This document shows, piece by piece, positions 12,490 through 23,383 of a DNA stretch of 64,000 nt. The position numbers and the translations under genes were made by a program. Below the pieces are notes generated by a model, which worked only from the letters and a program-made list of their open reading frames with translations, was not told the origin of the DNA and searched no databases. The stretch is from Rhizoclosmatium globosum (Eukaryota; Chytridiomycota; Chytridiomycetes; Chytridiales; Chytriomycetaceae). How positions within the stretch are numbered: position 1 is the first letter of the stretch; each line of letters starts with the position of its first letter. Where the stretch lies: positions 151,242 through 215,241 of the forward strand of contig MCGO01000071.1 of assembly GCA_002104985.1 (NCBI GenBank), read 5' to 3'.

Positions 12490-12978
12490 AGTTCCAATAA
12501 ACCTGATCTTATCTGTCATAAGGCCTCTATAAAGACACGGAAAATTATAAAAGTGTCATTTAATTGCTTGAAATTTGAATGGTGATATAGTGAAATTCAT
12601 TATGAAATTGCAGCGGATTGCAAACATTGAAACCTCGCATGTCGCTCATAACCACGCTCTGTTTCAAATGCATCAGTACTTAGATCCATTTCTCACCGTC
12701 CAAGCACAGCTGGCTATGTGGAGCACTTGTTCTTACTTTACTATGGGTGTGAGCTGTTAAAATGCTGGCCATTTGAGCCCAAATCACAAAGTGGGAACAA
12801 TTACAACCTGTTTGTTATGCATCATGACTAGTAATGATTTCAAAACTGGCAGTGGGTTAAGTGAGTCGAGATTGAACATCAACGCCACAATTAGATCTGT
12901 TCGCCGAATCACAATCTTTCGTTTTTAAGAACACCTTTCGTTCACCCAGACGTATGTTACCAAAAAGGAGGCAATTTA
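12490..12978. other. Intergenic, possibly missing 5' exon
   Basis: No confident gene. A 61-codon frame at 12575-12760 has no recognisable feature. An upstream header exon for the Crinkler-like gene could lie here, but I cannot support one. Confidence 0.35.
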
Positions 12979-15243
12979 ATGAAACAATTTTTTTCAAATT
13001 TTATGGACTTGTATGTTCGCCACTTGGGCAAGTTGCCAGTTCGTATCAACCCACTTTGGATAGGCGAAACAAGGCGAAATAGGCCGTTACTTATTGTCGC
13101 TCATTTGATTGAAGAGTTCTTCTCATCGGCTTCTCCTGCCGAACTTGAGCAAGGTCAGTATAGCATTCATACCGTAGTCAATGGTATCGAAGCTCTCCTT
13201 CCCGGAAGCCAGCTTCTTTCAGAAATACCAAGTACTGCATCGACATATGGAAATCCTCTTATCATCACAAGCGGCAGTGGTAAGTGGGGATCCAAATTTA
13301 GTATCGAACTTACTATTTTGAAAACAGCACAGCATACAGCCAAGACAATAGAGGGCAACCATATTGATAAGAAATTGATAGGTATTTCATTGACACAACC
13401 GCTACTGAGATTTCACGGCAATGAGGCTGTGGTCTTTGTTCATCCGAAATATCTCTCAACTATGGCGACATTCAAATCGTTTGCTGATACGATTCAGCCT
13501 GGAGTGAAGAATTGGCAAATATATTCTGTGAACATAGATGGAAATCTGAGTTCTCTGGATTCCCAGACCTTAGTTGGTCACAAAAAGTTCTTCATGGCAC
13601 CTGCCAGTATTGACGTTCTATCCCTCAAAATAAGTCCTCCAGGCTCTACGAAATATTTGTGCATGGAAAATATCGAGGAGTGTGGATACTCTCCACGTTG
13701 GGATGGCGAGGGTGGAACAGTATTACCAAAACAAAATTCACAATCGTCGACTTTTGAGTCAATCGATCCATCTTCTCCGATGACATTGCCAAGGCTACAT
13801 TGCTTAAGCTTAATTACCACCCAACTTGAAACTTCGCCTGTGCTGTTAATTCGTGCACCGCCGTCATCAGGAAAAACTTCCACGGCACTGTTACTGGAAG
13901 GTCATCTCCTCAAATCAATTGGACTGAGAGTAGTTCGAATTTCGTGCTTGTGGCTGATGCAATCGTGGGGAACTGTGTTTAATGATGCTTGGTCTCAGCT
14001 CTTTGGTATATCATTTGAGGAGTGGAAAACGCAGCCAATTTCAACTATAGTATTGATTGACGAAGCTCAAATATTATACACGGAGTACCTTGACTTTTGG
14101 GATGGGATAAAATTGATGGGCCAGGGTCGCTATCCATTCTTGAAAATAGTTCTTTTTGCCGCTTATGGTTACCACGGAGCCGGGGGGTTCAGAGGAACGC
14201 CAGTTGATATCACTGCATGTCTTGGACTAAACGACCTCTGTTTAAGTGAAGAAGAAGCAGGGGTGTTTATGACCGCATACTTTGCAGAAAAGAGGCTTTT
14301 TAGTGAAGATATTAATGAAGCAGCGGGCCTTTTGTTTTCAATGACAAGTGGTCACGTCGGGCTATGTAAAAACATTATGGAATCTGTACATAATCAAGTC
14401 GTGTATACTGGCCGGCAGAATAGGCTCTATAATTTCCAAATTGGAGAATTAATTAAGCTCTTCAACTCACCAAGAACTTACTCAGCCGTTTATTCTGCTC
14501 GAGCTTTTCACAATTTTCATGAACTTTCGAGGGACCAGATTGGATGTATGGAAGCGATTCGAAAATTGTTTCATCAAGGTTTCTTGCTCAACAATATCCC
14601 AAACCGAGCCGACCTCCTCACCTACGGGTTTGTTCGCGAAGAAAATGACAAGCTTGTTCTGTTTGCACCTATAGCCGCTGTATATCTGAAATCCATTGTT
14701 CTGGGGAGTTTCCAACAAAGTACCAATGATCCAACCTGCTTATATGAATTTGTGATATCTGCTTGCCGAAATATGAATTCTTCAACACTCTCTGAGTCTC
14801 TTGGCAAGACAGTTAAAAACGGAACACCTCTGGAGAGACTCTGGCAAATGGAGTTTTGGCGTGGTGGAATGATGGCTTTAGGGCCAAATTCAATTATTAG
14901 TCCCGATGTTGGTGCTCTCTTTGGTGTCAAGGGTTTCATTGACTTCACTGTACAATGCCATTATAACCCTATGAGAAGTACATTCCTATCTTTCTGGGGT
15001 ATTGAATTACTGCGTGAAAGAAAAAGCTTGAATGAACATTGCCAACGGTTCGACGTTTTAAGTGGTGGAAAGTATTCGAAACTTGTTGACGCATTCGACG
15101 AATTTGTTATCATTGACTTCCGAAAGTTCCGGCCCCGAACGTTCATCAAAAATGTCATCTATGTAGTTTATTCAACAGATTTTTCATCAATGGATATCAT
15201 GGGAGAAGGGATGAAGGAAACAAGTATTTCCTTACTGCAATAA
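12979..15243 (+). CDS. Crinkler-like protein: P-loop NTPase plus PD-(D/E)XK nuclease-like C-terminus
   Basis: Single-exon, 754 residues. The central P-loop NTPase shows Walker A PPSSGKTS at about 294-301 and Walker B TIVLIDEAQ at about 355-363. The C-terminal region has the pattern GFIDFTV (about 652), WGIELLRE (about 673) and LNEHCQRF. From memory this is the restriction-endonuclease-like module in many Crinkler (CRN) and related fungal and oomycete proteins, with the Asp and Glu as candidate metal ligands. The N-terminal 100 residues could be a diverged header, and no LFLAK motif or signal peptide is visible. Family knowledge: CRN proteins act inside cells, often in nuclei, as effectors or in conflicts between genomes. 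There is no intron, unlike most neighbours. It could also be a non-Crinkler STAND-type protein. Confidence 0.6.
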   Translation: MKQFFSNFMDLYVRHLGKLPVRINPLWIGETRRNRPLLIVAHLIEEFFSSASPAELEQGQYSIHTVVNGIEALLPGSQLLSEIPSTASTYGNPLIITSGSGKWGSKFSIELTILKTAQHTAKTIEGNHIDKKLIGISLTQPLLRFHGNEAVVFVHPKYLSTMATFKSFADTIQPGVKNWQIYSVNIDGNLSSLDSQTLVGHKKFFMAPASIDVLSLKISPPGSTKYLCMENIEECGYSPRWDGEGGTVLPKQNSQSSTFESIDPSSPMTLPRLHCLSLITTQLETSPVLLIRAPPSSGKTSTALLLEGHLLKSIGLRVVRISCLWLMQSWGTVFNDAWSQLFGISFEEWKTQPISTIVLIDEAQILYTEYLDFWDGIKLMGQGRYPFLKIVLFAAYGYHGAGGFRGTPVDITACLGLNDLCLSEEEAGVFMTAYFAEKRLFSEDINEAAGLLFSMTSGHVGLCKNIMESVHNQVVYTGRQNRLYNFQIGELIKLFNSPRTYSAVYSARAFHNFHELSRDQIGCMEAIRKLFHQGFLLNNIPNRADLLTYGFVREENDKLVLFAPIAAVYLKSIVLGSFQQSTNDPTCLYEFVISACRNMNSSTLSESLGKTVKNGTPLERLWQMEFWRGGMMALGPNSIISPDVGALFGVKGFIDFTVQCHYNPMRSTFLSFWGIELLRERKSLNEHCQRFDVLSGGKYSKLVDAFDEFVIIDFRKFRPRTFIKNVIYVVYSTDFSSMDIMGEGMKETSISLLQ

Positions 15244-15341
15244 ATACAGTCATTTATCATTTGTTTTTTGGAGGCAATGTGAGGACAAGAAGGTATGAGT
15301 GGCGTTTGCAAGAAAGAACTCCAGAATCACCACCACTTTGA

Positions 15342-16355
15342 ATGGCTACAGACAAGTACCAGAAGGTCACAACCACGACAACACAAACGATCACAGCTGC
15401 AGATGGCACGAAGACCACTTCCAGCACTGTAACGTCTGTGTACAAGGCTCTTGAAGCACTGGCGGTAACGGACCGGAACACAGAAGGAACCGGAACAGCT
15501 GAATCTCTTTCATCCCTTTTTCTTTCACACCGCTCCATCCGTAGTTACACGGATCAAGAAGTTCCACCAGAGCTGATCCGCACTGCCATTGAAGAGTCGA
15601 TCGCTGGTGCATCTAGTTCCGGCAACCTGAACTCGTTCTCGTTGATTGTGACTCGTGATCCCGAGAGCAAGAAACGACTTAGGGAGTTGCATGAAGACCA
15701 GGACATGGTTACGGAATGCTCCGTTGTAATCACAGTGTGTGCTGATTGGTTCCGTGTTCGAGAGTGGCTGAAGTCCCAGAACGCCAAAGACAACTTTGAC
15801 AACTTCTTCGGGTATCATGTCGCTGTTGTTGATGCTGTTATTGTTGCGCAGAATTTGGCGTTGGCACTTGAGTCGAGAGGATTGGGGATTTGTTATCTTG
15901 GAACGACTTTGAATAATATGGAAACGTGAGTGGTCTTTGGCAGGTTTATAATTGCTTTCTAATTGCATTTGACATGTAGTATTTCTGAGCATTTGCAGCT
16001 TCCCGACACTGTCATTCCAATCACGACACTCACTGTTGGCTATCCAGCTGAAAACCCATCAAAGAGAGACAGATTGCCCACAAAGGCTTACATTCACGAA
16101 GAAGTGTACAGAAAGCCGGATGCTGAAGAACTTTCTGAGGTGTATGCATCCAGAGAAAAGAAGGGATGGGAGCGGTATAATGCGCATCCAGAACTGAAAA
16201 AGATTATTGATGAGAATGGTATCAAGAATCTAGCAGAGTTTTACACCAGTGATTTCAAGTACCCAGAATCCATGACCCTGCGCGATGGAAGAATGATCTT
16301 TGACTTTTTGGAGAAAAAGAACTTTACCGCTATGGATTCCCCCAAGGAGGAATAA
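15342..16355 (+). CDS. Nitroreductase-family flavoprotein
   Basis: Two exons (15342-15925, 15980-16355) give 319 residues. After a Thr-rich leader of about 55 residues comes the nitroreductase fold: LFLSHRSIRSYTDQEV (FMN-binding RRSxRxF-type start), ESIAGASSSGNLNSFSLIV, then VVDAVIVAQNLALALESRGLGICYLG, and in exon 2 IPITTLTVGYPAENP. These match NfsA/FRP-like NAD(P)H-FMN oxidoreductases that reduce quinones or nitro compounds. No signal peptide is evident, so it is probably cytosolic. The intron is 54 nt with a typical TCTAAT branch point. The C-terminal extension (GWERYNAHPELKKIIDENG) resembles that of some NfsA homologues. Confidence 0.82.
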
Positions 16356-16527
16356 AAATGCTGATTAGTCATTTGTTTAATCTTGTGTCATGGTTTTCCC
16401 AGCCACTGGTCTGTTTATGACTGTTTCTCTAAATCATGAACCTCTTTTCTGTTAATGAGATAAATATGAACGATAGAACACATTGGTCTTGGCGCTGAAT
16501 TGGCTTGTGAGGTGCGTGCCTGTCGGG

Positions 16528-17211
16528 ATGACAAAATCTCTTTCACCAACACAACACAAGCATATGACTACGTCACCTCCACCTCCAGGCACCTATTCAT
16601 ACGTCAACACGATATGCAACGGAGCAATACCGAAAGGGACGCCGACCAGACCGTGGCGGGATGGCTGCCTGGCCACCTTCACCCTCTCGTCTGATCCACA
16701 GCACCAAACGGGAGACATCCAGCCTGCCCTGTTCCCGCCAAAAGAAGGTTGCGGACCAGCTGATCTGACTGGCCGGGTTGCAATGTACTTTCCAGCTCCA
16801 GTGCGGAGTTGGGGTTTTGGAACGCTGGTCGACACCAACACTGACTCGCACGGCAATCTCATCAATCCCGACCTGCTTGTGTTTGCTGTTGCTTGGTTCG
16901 CGGGGAAGAACCAGCCATCGTGCAAAGTCTACTGGAAACTGGACTCCAAAACAGTTCCTCAGAACCCTCAATTGCCTTCTTCTGCTGCTGGATTAGCAGC
17001 ATCCAAACTTGTTCCGATATCAAGCGCTGCTCCAAGCGGGACCTCAGGAGCTGCAATCAACAATGTGGCTGTTTCCACATTCACAGCTACCATCCATATA
17101 CCACACAGCACCACCAGCTCTATACCTTCATCAAAAAAGTCAGGGTCTTCTCGCCTTAAACTGCCTTTCTTGTTTGTATTGGCAGTAAGCTGTTTTCTCC
17201 TTAATCCTTAA
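16528..17211 (+). CDS. Putative GPI-anchored surface protein, 5' end uncertain
   Basis: The open frame encodes a Cys-containing domain (ICNGAIPKG, WRDGCLATFTLS, EGCGPADLTGRVAMYFPA, SCKVYWKLD), then a Ser/Thr/Ala-rich stalk and a C-terminal hydrophobic tail (LPFLFVLAVSCFLLNP) typical of GPI signals. I do not recognise the Cys domain. The first ATG in frame (16528) gives no signal peptide, so a short upstream exon is likely missing. No clear candidate was found between 16356 and 16528. The tail and stalk support a surface protein, and the function is unknown. Confidence 0.5.
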   Translation: MTKSLSPTQHKHMTTSPPPPGTYSYVNTICNGAIPKGTPTRPWRDGCLATFTLSSDPQHQTGDIQPALFPPKEGCGPADLTGRVAMYFPAPVRSWGFGTLVDTNTDSHGNLINPDLLVFAVAWFAGKNQPSCKVYWKLDSKTVPQNPQLPSSAAGLAASKLVPISSAAPSGTSGAAINNVAVSTFTATIHIPHSTTSSIPSSKKSGSSRLKLPFLFVLAVSCFLLNP

Positions 17212-17289
17212 CTTAATTATAATCAGACACATTTATATGAGACAAAAATAAATATAGATAAATGTTTAAATAATATTTAATTGTGCAAA

Positions 17290-18312
17290 CTACCACTCTT
17301 GAACTGTCTTTAACTCCTGCATCAACCTGTCAACAACCCAAGACTCAATTTCCACCATTCGTGGGGGTTTTGCTTCAATTTTTGCATCCATTTTGACAGC
17401 TTTATCATTCAGAACCGTTTTCATACTGTCCCACTGAGCCAAAATCGCGTCCACTTCTTTTCTACGGCTCTCATGACACTTATGCAACGCTTTGATTCGA
17501 TCTTGCAAAGATAGGATACTTGATTTTGTATTCCCTTCCAACACACCACTTCCAAGACTCTTACTTGTTCTCAACAACCGGGCATCAGGCGCACGAACCG
17601 ACGGACTGACACCATGAATCTTATCAATCTCCGCCAACAAATACTTTTTACGCAGCTCCTTCTCAAGAGAAGCTACCTGAGCCGTCGGGACTTCAACGTC
17701 AACTCCAATCGTGTCCATTGCTTCGCCAAACTTGAGTTCTGCACGGGTGCAACCGAATACGCGTTCAAAGAGGGCAAAGAGGGAGGATTCGCGGTCTTTC
17801 CATGTCATCCATCCGAGTTTTGTGTGGAAGGCCATGTGGAGGGTTGTTGTCGGGGTTCCGATGAGGGGTGTTGAAGCCGTGGTGGCGGCTGAAAGAATAT
17901 CAGAAGATCCCCATGGAGTTTCTGGACGGGATGGAGCGGGAGAGGCTACTCCTGAAGAGTTAAGCGCAGGTGTAGAAGATGAAGGAACTGACGTTGTGCT
18001 GTGGCGAAGAGGTTGTTGCGTGTATTGTGGGGACGTGAAGCTTTGTGGCGGAACAGTCAATGAGTTTCTGTGCGAGTTTGGAGCTGAACCCTGACACGAG
18101 TGATATTCGCTTTCTTGTGTTGCAAGTTGTTGGAGCTGAGTCGGACTTTCGACGTTCTCGACACTGATACTGATTGATTGGCTGTCTGAGTTGACTTCAG
18201 TTAGAGTAGCTGATCCTGTTATGGTCCCTGGCGCAGAATCTGAAGGAACTTGCTTAGCCGCAGTTGGAAGGGCGGGAAGGCTGTCGGAATGTGTGACATC
18301 TGTGAGATCCAT
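17290..18312 (-). CDS. Hypothetical protein, disordered N-terminus and helical C-terminus
   Basis: Intronless frame of 340 codons starting at ATG 18312 (MDLTDVTHSD). Residues 1-155 are Ser/Thr/Pro/Gln-rich and probably disordered. Residues 155-200 form a compact segment (HMAFHTKLGWMTWKDRESSL, then FALFERVFGCTRAELKFGEA). The rest is helical and charged, with LSLQDRIKALHKCHESRRKE as a likely coiled coil. I do not recognise a family. It is divergent from kexin 2, whose start lies 124 bp away, so the two promoters share this short region. Confidence 0.6.
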   Translation of the reverse strand: MDLTDVTHSDSLPALPTAAKQVPSDSAPGTITGSATLTEVNSDSQSISISVENVESPTQLQQLATQESEYHSCQGSAPNSHRNSLTVPPQSFTSPQYTQQPLRHSTTSVPSSSTPALNSSGVASPAPSRPETPWGSSDILSAATTASTPLIGTPTTTLHMAFHTKLGWMTWKDRESSLFALFERVFGCTRAELKFGEAMDTIGVDVEVPTAQVASLEKELRKKYLLAEIDKIHGVSPSVRAPDARLLRTSKSLGSGVLEGNTKSSILSLQDRIKALHKCHESRRKEVDAILAQWDSMKTVLNDKAVKMDAKIEAKPPRMVEIESWVVDRLMQELKTVQEW

Positions 18313-18435
18313 TGTTGAATCTTTTATGAAAAATAACAATGGCTCTACAATAAATCTTGGAAATTATCGAAGCAATTTTGATAAGCCAGACCAACCTCAA
18401 AAAGTGTGGCTTAGAAGTTCCTTCAACCTCAAGAC

Positions 18436-20709
18436 ATGCGTTTCTCCACGGCTCTGTCTCTGGTGATTGCTTTCCTCATAGCTCTTGCGAATGCAGGCGA
18501 AGTTCCCCCAAACAATCACCGCCACTACACATACATTGCAATCAAAGTCGATGACAAGGCCGATCCAATTGATGTAGCCCACTCACTTGGGTATAAGCTA
18601 GTCGGTCCAATTGGAGAGTTGCAAGGGTACTTTCTCGTTGCTCAAACCCACGACGTTGTTCGTCGCAATGCACTGTCCCTTCGACGCAGCGGAGTTCTTG
18701 GTACAGAAAGTGGAACTGATGCGAAGATCGCATCAAAGCAAATTGAAGCAGATGCCAATGTACTTTGGGCTGAAGTACAAGTCCCCAAACGACGCAGGAT
18801 TGTTGCAAGACAAGCTTTGAGCGATGCAAACTCGGTGGAAACATCTGGAATCAAATCAGCGAGACAGAAGTACCAGATTCAAGATCCTGAGTTTGGTTAT
18901 CAGTGGCATATCTTGAATGAAGGTGCTGGACAGGTTGGACATGATCATAATATTACGGCAGCTTGGGCTCAGGGTATTATAATGCTGATTGTATATATTT
19001 TGCATAACCAAAGAAATAGGAGTGTTTGGAAAAGGAAGCACTGTTTGCATTGTTGATGACGGTCTTTATCACAAAGGGAACGACTTGGCTGGAAACTATG
19101 TGAGTTTCCATAATTATGCCCATTCAATCATGTTAAGTGTAGTATCAAAGTTTGCAGAGGGTTCATATGATTTCATCGATTATAAAGCCGAGGTTGCTCC
19201 CGGGAGTCATGGTACATCTTGCGGTGGAGAGATCGCAGCTGTTAAAAACAATGTGTGCGGTGTTGGTGTTGCATATGAAGCCAAACTTAGTGCGGTGCGA
19301 ATTCTAAGTAACACAACCGGAAATTCTACCGACGATGTCGGTGACAGTAGTGTCCCTGCAGATGAAGCTGCTGGTCTGAATTACAAGTTCCAGCAAAACC
19401 ACATATATTCTTGTTCTTGGGGCCCTGATGATGACGGAAAGAGTATGGATCCACTTCCTGTTCTGACTCAAGAAGCGTTCAAGAATGGAGTTGCGAATGG
19501 AAGGGGTGGACTTGGAAGTGTTTTTGTGTTTGCAAGTGGAAATGGAGGAAATAATGACGACGACTGTGGGTTTGATGCGTACCAGACATCAATCTATACA
19601 ATTTCTGTTGGGGCTTTGGATCGCTTTGATAACCATCCAAAATATGGCGAAAAGTGTTCGGCAAAGTTGATAACAATGTACAGTGGTGGAGACGATCCTG
19701 AAATCCAGGGAATTGTAAGCACCAATTTAATTATGTAATTATAAGTTAATGAGAATCAAATGGTTAGGCAACGACGGAATGGAGCTTGACTGGTTCGGGA
19801 GACCAATGTACAAGAAGTATGGATGGAACCTCGGCTGCAACCCCTCTGGCAGCTGGCATCTTTGCTCTTGTCAATAGTGTGCGCCCAGACTTAACTTGGC
19901 GCGATTATCAACATCTGTGCGTCAATAGTGCAGTTGTAGTAAACCCAACGCATCCTTCATGGTTCAAAACTGCGGCTGGCCGTTCTTATAGCACTTCTTT
20001 TGGGTACGGAAAGCTCGATGCTGGCAGAATTATTGATCTTGCACGTACTTGGAAGTCTGTTGGTAATCGTATGACGGTTTTTGATAGTGGTGTCAAGACT
20101 CCTGTAAATGGCAGGATTCCTCAGGAACCTGGGACAGATGTACGCGTTTCATTCAGTGTTACTGACGCGGATAAGGAAAAAGCTGGGCTTTTGCTGCTTG
20201 AACATGTAACAGTTACTGTGTGGGTTGAACATCAACGCCGCGGCGATGTGTTCTTTGAATTGATAAGTCCGAATGGTGTCGTTAGCAACCTTGCTTCCGG
20301 TCGCTCACTGGATGTTGATACGACCGGGTTTCAAGGGTGGCAGTTTATGACAGTAGCACATTGGGATGAAGACGTTGTTGGGGAATGGATCGTAGTGATA
20401 TCGGATCGTGATCATCCTGAAGCTCAGGGAGTTGTTAAAGGCGTATCGATGCAATTTTATGGTTCAGTGAAAGATGGTGTGGCTGTCGGCGCAACTGCGA
20501 ATCCATTAAACGGAACCTCTGGAGAGACAAATAGTTCAAATGGCACTAAATCTGGATCATCGAATACAGGATTGTATGTCGGTGTAGGAGTTGGGGTTGT
20601 TGTCGGTCTTGCTCTGTTCGCCGCTGGATGGTATTTCTGGTTCCGCAAAACGAAATCAGTATCGAAAGAGAAGTTAAATTCGAACGCAAACTTTATGACG
20701 TCAGCCTGA
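18436..20709 (+). CDS. Kexin-like subtilisin protease 2 (only intact copy)
   Basis: Four exons (18436-18973, 19020-19099, 19151-19714, 19768-20709) join to 707 residues without a break. Order: signal peptide (MRFSTALSLVIAFLIALANA), pro-region ending near the basic run PKRRRIVAR, catalytic domain with CIVDDGLY (Asp), GSHGTSCGGE (His), VFASGNGG and MDGTSAATPLAAG (Ser), then the P domain (VEHQRRGDVFFELISPNG, VAHWDEDVVGEW). A juxtamembrane Gly/Ser/Asn stalk, one membrane span (VGVVVGLALFAAGWYFWF) and a short basic cytosolic tail follow. This is the layout of Golgi kexin/furin enzymes. It likely activates secreted proproteins at dibasic sites (family knowledge). Introns after WAQG and NY are shared by all five copies. 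Confidence 0.93.
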
Positions 20710-20873
20710 AGTGAATGATTTGTGTTCACTGTCGCAAGTGTTGAAGCAATATTATCTACCAATAGCGTCTATGTAATGATTCTTGCTAAAGAATCAAAGA
20801 ATAAATTTAATTGATTATTTGGTCTTAAATTGATGGTGGGTGGCTTGAAATCGGAGCAAAACCCAACCTCAAA

Positions 20874-22973
20874 ATGCGTTTCACATCAATTGCTCCGTTG
20901 GTAGCAGCGGCCTTCCTCCTTCAAGGCACTACCGCTACCCAAGTCCCACGAAACGATCATGATAACTACACATACATCGCCATCAAAGTCGATTCAAGAT
21001 CCGACCCCTCAACCGTCGCCCAGTCTCTCGGATACCAACTGGTAGGCCCCATCGGCGACTTGCAAGGATACTTCCTCGTCGCTCAAACAAACGATGTTGT
21101 TCGTCGAAATGCGGACTTGCATCGCCGCGACGGAGGTGTTGGGACTGATGCTGAAATCGCAGTGAAGCAAGTCGAGGCTCATGATGCTGTCCGTTGGGCG
21201 GAGGCTCAGAAACCACAACGAAGAGTTTTGAGGCAAGGCGTTGCGGAGACTGGTGGAATTAAGGCTTTGAGGCAGCAGTACAAGATCAATGATCCTCAGT
21301 TTGGTTATCAGTGGCACATCCTGAATGAAGGCGCTGGACAGGTTGGACATGATCATAACATTAAAGCTGCTTGGGATCAAGGTTCGAGTGCCTTGTTTCG
21401 TTGCGTTTGATGTTAATTAAGGTTCATATTTAGGGGTATTTGGGAAAGGAACGACTGTTTGTATCGTTGACGATGGCTTTTATCACGAGGGCAATGATTT
21501 GGCTGCAAACTATGTAAGTTGCCTGTAATAGTGGACACTTTATTAAGTAATCATGGCAACAGGTTGCTGAGGCTTCGTACGATTTCATTGAACACAGAGC
21601 CGAGGTTGGTGCCGGAGGCCATGGTACATCCTGCGGTGGAGAAATTGCAGCTGTCAAGAATGACGTTTGTGGAGTTGGAATTGCTTACGAAGCCAAGCTC
21701 AGCGCTATTCGGTTGATTAGCAACTCCACTGAAGCAAACAGCCCAGGCCCCATCCCTGCCGATGAAGCTGCTGGTTTGAATTTCAAGTACCAGCAAAACC
21801 AGATCTACTCCTGCTCTTGGGGTCCTGACGATGATGGAAAAACGTTGGATGGACCAAGTGTATTGGTTCAAGAAGCACTGAAGAACGGAGTTACGAATGG
21901 ACGCGGCGGACTTGGAAGCATCTATGTTTTTGCAAGTGGAAACGGAGGAAACAGCGGTGATAGCTGTGGGTTCGACGGATACCAAAATTCAATTTATACA
22001 ATTTCTGTCGGTGCTTTGGATCGCTTTGATAATCATCCAAAGTATGGAGAGACTTGCTCTGCAAAGCTGATTACCATGTACAGTGGTGGTGATGACTCCG
22101 AGGAAAAGGGTATTGTAAGTTTGAATATTTATTGAAAGCCTGTCTTATCGAGTCAAATAGGCCACGACTTACTGGAGTGCTTCTGGCTCTGGTGATCAAT
22201 GCACAAGAAGTTTCGACGGTACTTCAGCCGCAGCTCCACTCGCATCTGGAATCTTTGCACTTGTTAACAGCATCCGCCCAGACCTCACCTGACGCGATTA
22301 CCAACACCTTTCCGTCAACAGCGCAGTCGTTGTAAACCCCAAGCATCCTTCCTGGTTCAAAACGGCTGCTGGTCGTATGTACAGTACATCCTTTGGATAC
22401 GGAAAGCTAGACGCGGCAAGGATTCTCGAGTTGGCCAAGACTTGGAAGTCTGTTGGGAACTCAAACTTGGCGACGATTGATGCAGATGTCAAGACTCCCG
22501 CTGACGGTGCGATTCCACAAGGAAAAGACTTGCGTATTTCGTTTACAGTTACGGACGCGGACAAGAAAAAGGCTGCGCTTGTGGGGCTTGAACCTGTGAC
22601 TGTAACTGTCTCTGTGGAGCATCAACGTCGAGGAGACCTTTCGTTTGATTTGATTAGTCCCAAGGGTATTGTCAGCAATCTTGCTACTGGCCGGCCTCTT
22701 GATAACGATTCGACTGGGTTTGACAATTGGCAGTTCATGAGTGTTGCGCATTGGGATGAAGATGTTGTTGGAGAATGGACTGTTGTTGTTTATGATCGTG
22801 AGCATCCAGAAGCTACTGGACGTGTAAAGAGTGTTTCAATGCAGTTCTATGGTGGTGCAAACGAAATCACTGTTGTTCCTGCTCCTGCCCCCGTTGTTAC
22901 CAAAACAGGTGGTGCCACACTGACTGGTATTAGTTCTGCTTTGGGAGTTCTTGTTATGTTTTTCGCTTTTTGA
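20874..22973 (+). pseudogene. Kexin-like protease 3 with nonsense codon after the catalytic Ser
   Basis: Same gene structure as kexin 2: exons 20874-21381, 21434-21513, 21563-22114 and 22161-22973. Signal peptide, pro-region, CIVDDGFY (Asp), GGHGTSCGGE (His), VFASGNGG and [13 protein letters not shown] (Ser) are all present. At 22290-22292 a TGA stands where the paralogues have a Trp or Tyr codon (RPDLTW or RPDLTY, followed by RDYQHL). The frame stays open on the far side through the P domain to a hydrophobic, GPI-like tail (LTGISSALGVLVMFFAF). One substitution would restore TGG. A truncated product would lose the whole P domain, which kexins need for folding, so I call it a probable recent pseudogene. 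The rest of the coding sequence looks well preserved. Confidence 0.8.
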
Positions 22974-23001
22974 GTCATGATCTCTTATTTGAATATTAGA
23001 A

Positions 23002-23335
23002 TAAAGCAAAGAGCGAAAAAGTTGCCCCTTTCAAAATTCAAATTCAAATTCAAAATTCAAAATTCAAAATTCAAAAACCAAGACAAACATCCTTGCTGTT
23101 GTTGATGGCCTGAAATAGACACAGATGAATTCAAAAGAGTGCCTTTTGTTGATACGACCTTCCAATTCATTGCCCTGATGTACAATCCACATTCATCTAC
23201 TTGGTCACTGTGGCAACAAGAAGGTTTTTGTCAAGACAAAGAATGATTATCTCTCAAACCTAGCTGTTGACTTTAGTGCTGCAATATGGAAGGTTTGGAT
23301 TGGAATTAGAATTTGAATTTGAATTTGAAATTGCG
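23002..23335. repeat. Inverted retroelement fragment and AATTCA-type simple repeats
   Basis: Positions 23002-23046 repeat, in opposite orientation, a piece of the retroelement coding region at 26226-26269 with about two mismatches (core AAAGCAAAGAGCGAAAAAG). A run of TTCAAA/TTCAAAA units follows (about 23031-23078). A complementary run of GAATTT units lies at about 23305-23330, next to the 3' end of the retroelement. The pieces between (23080-23300) show no gene. The arrangement suggests a rearranged end of the insertion. Confidence 0.6.
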
Positions 23336-23383
23336 TTTTATTGAAATAACTCAAATATATCTAATGCATAAGATAAATAATCC

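Noticed and set aside
12575..12760. 61-codon frame between Cep70 and the Crinkler-like gene
   Set aside because: No domain, no paralogue and no splice partner could be seen.
22290..22292. TGA recoded as Trp
   Set aside because: Other genes in the window use TGA as a normal stop (for example receptor A at 4609-4611), so recoding is unlikely.
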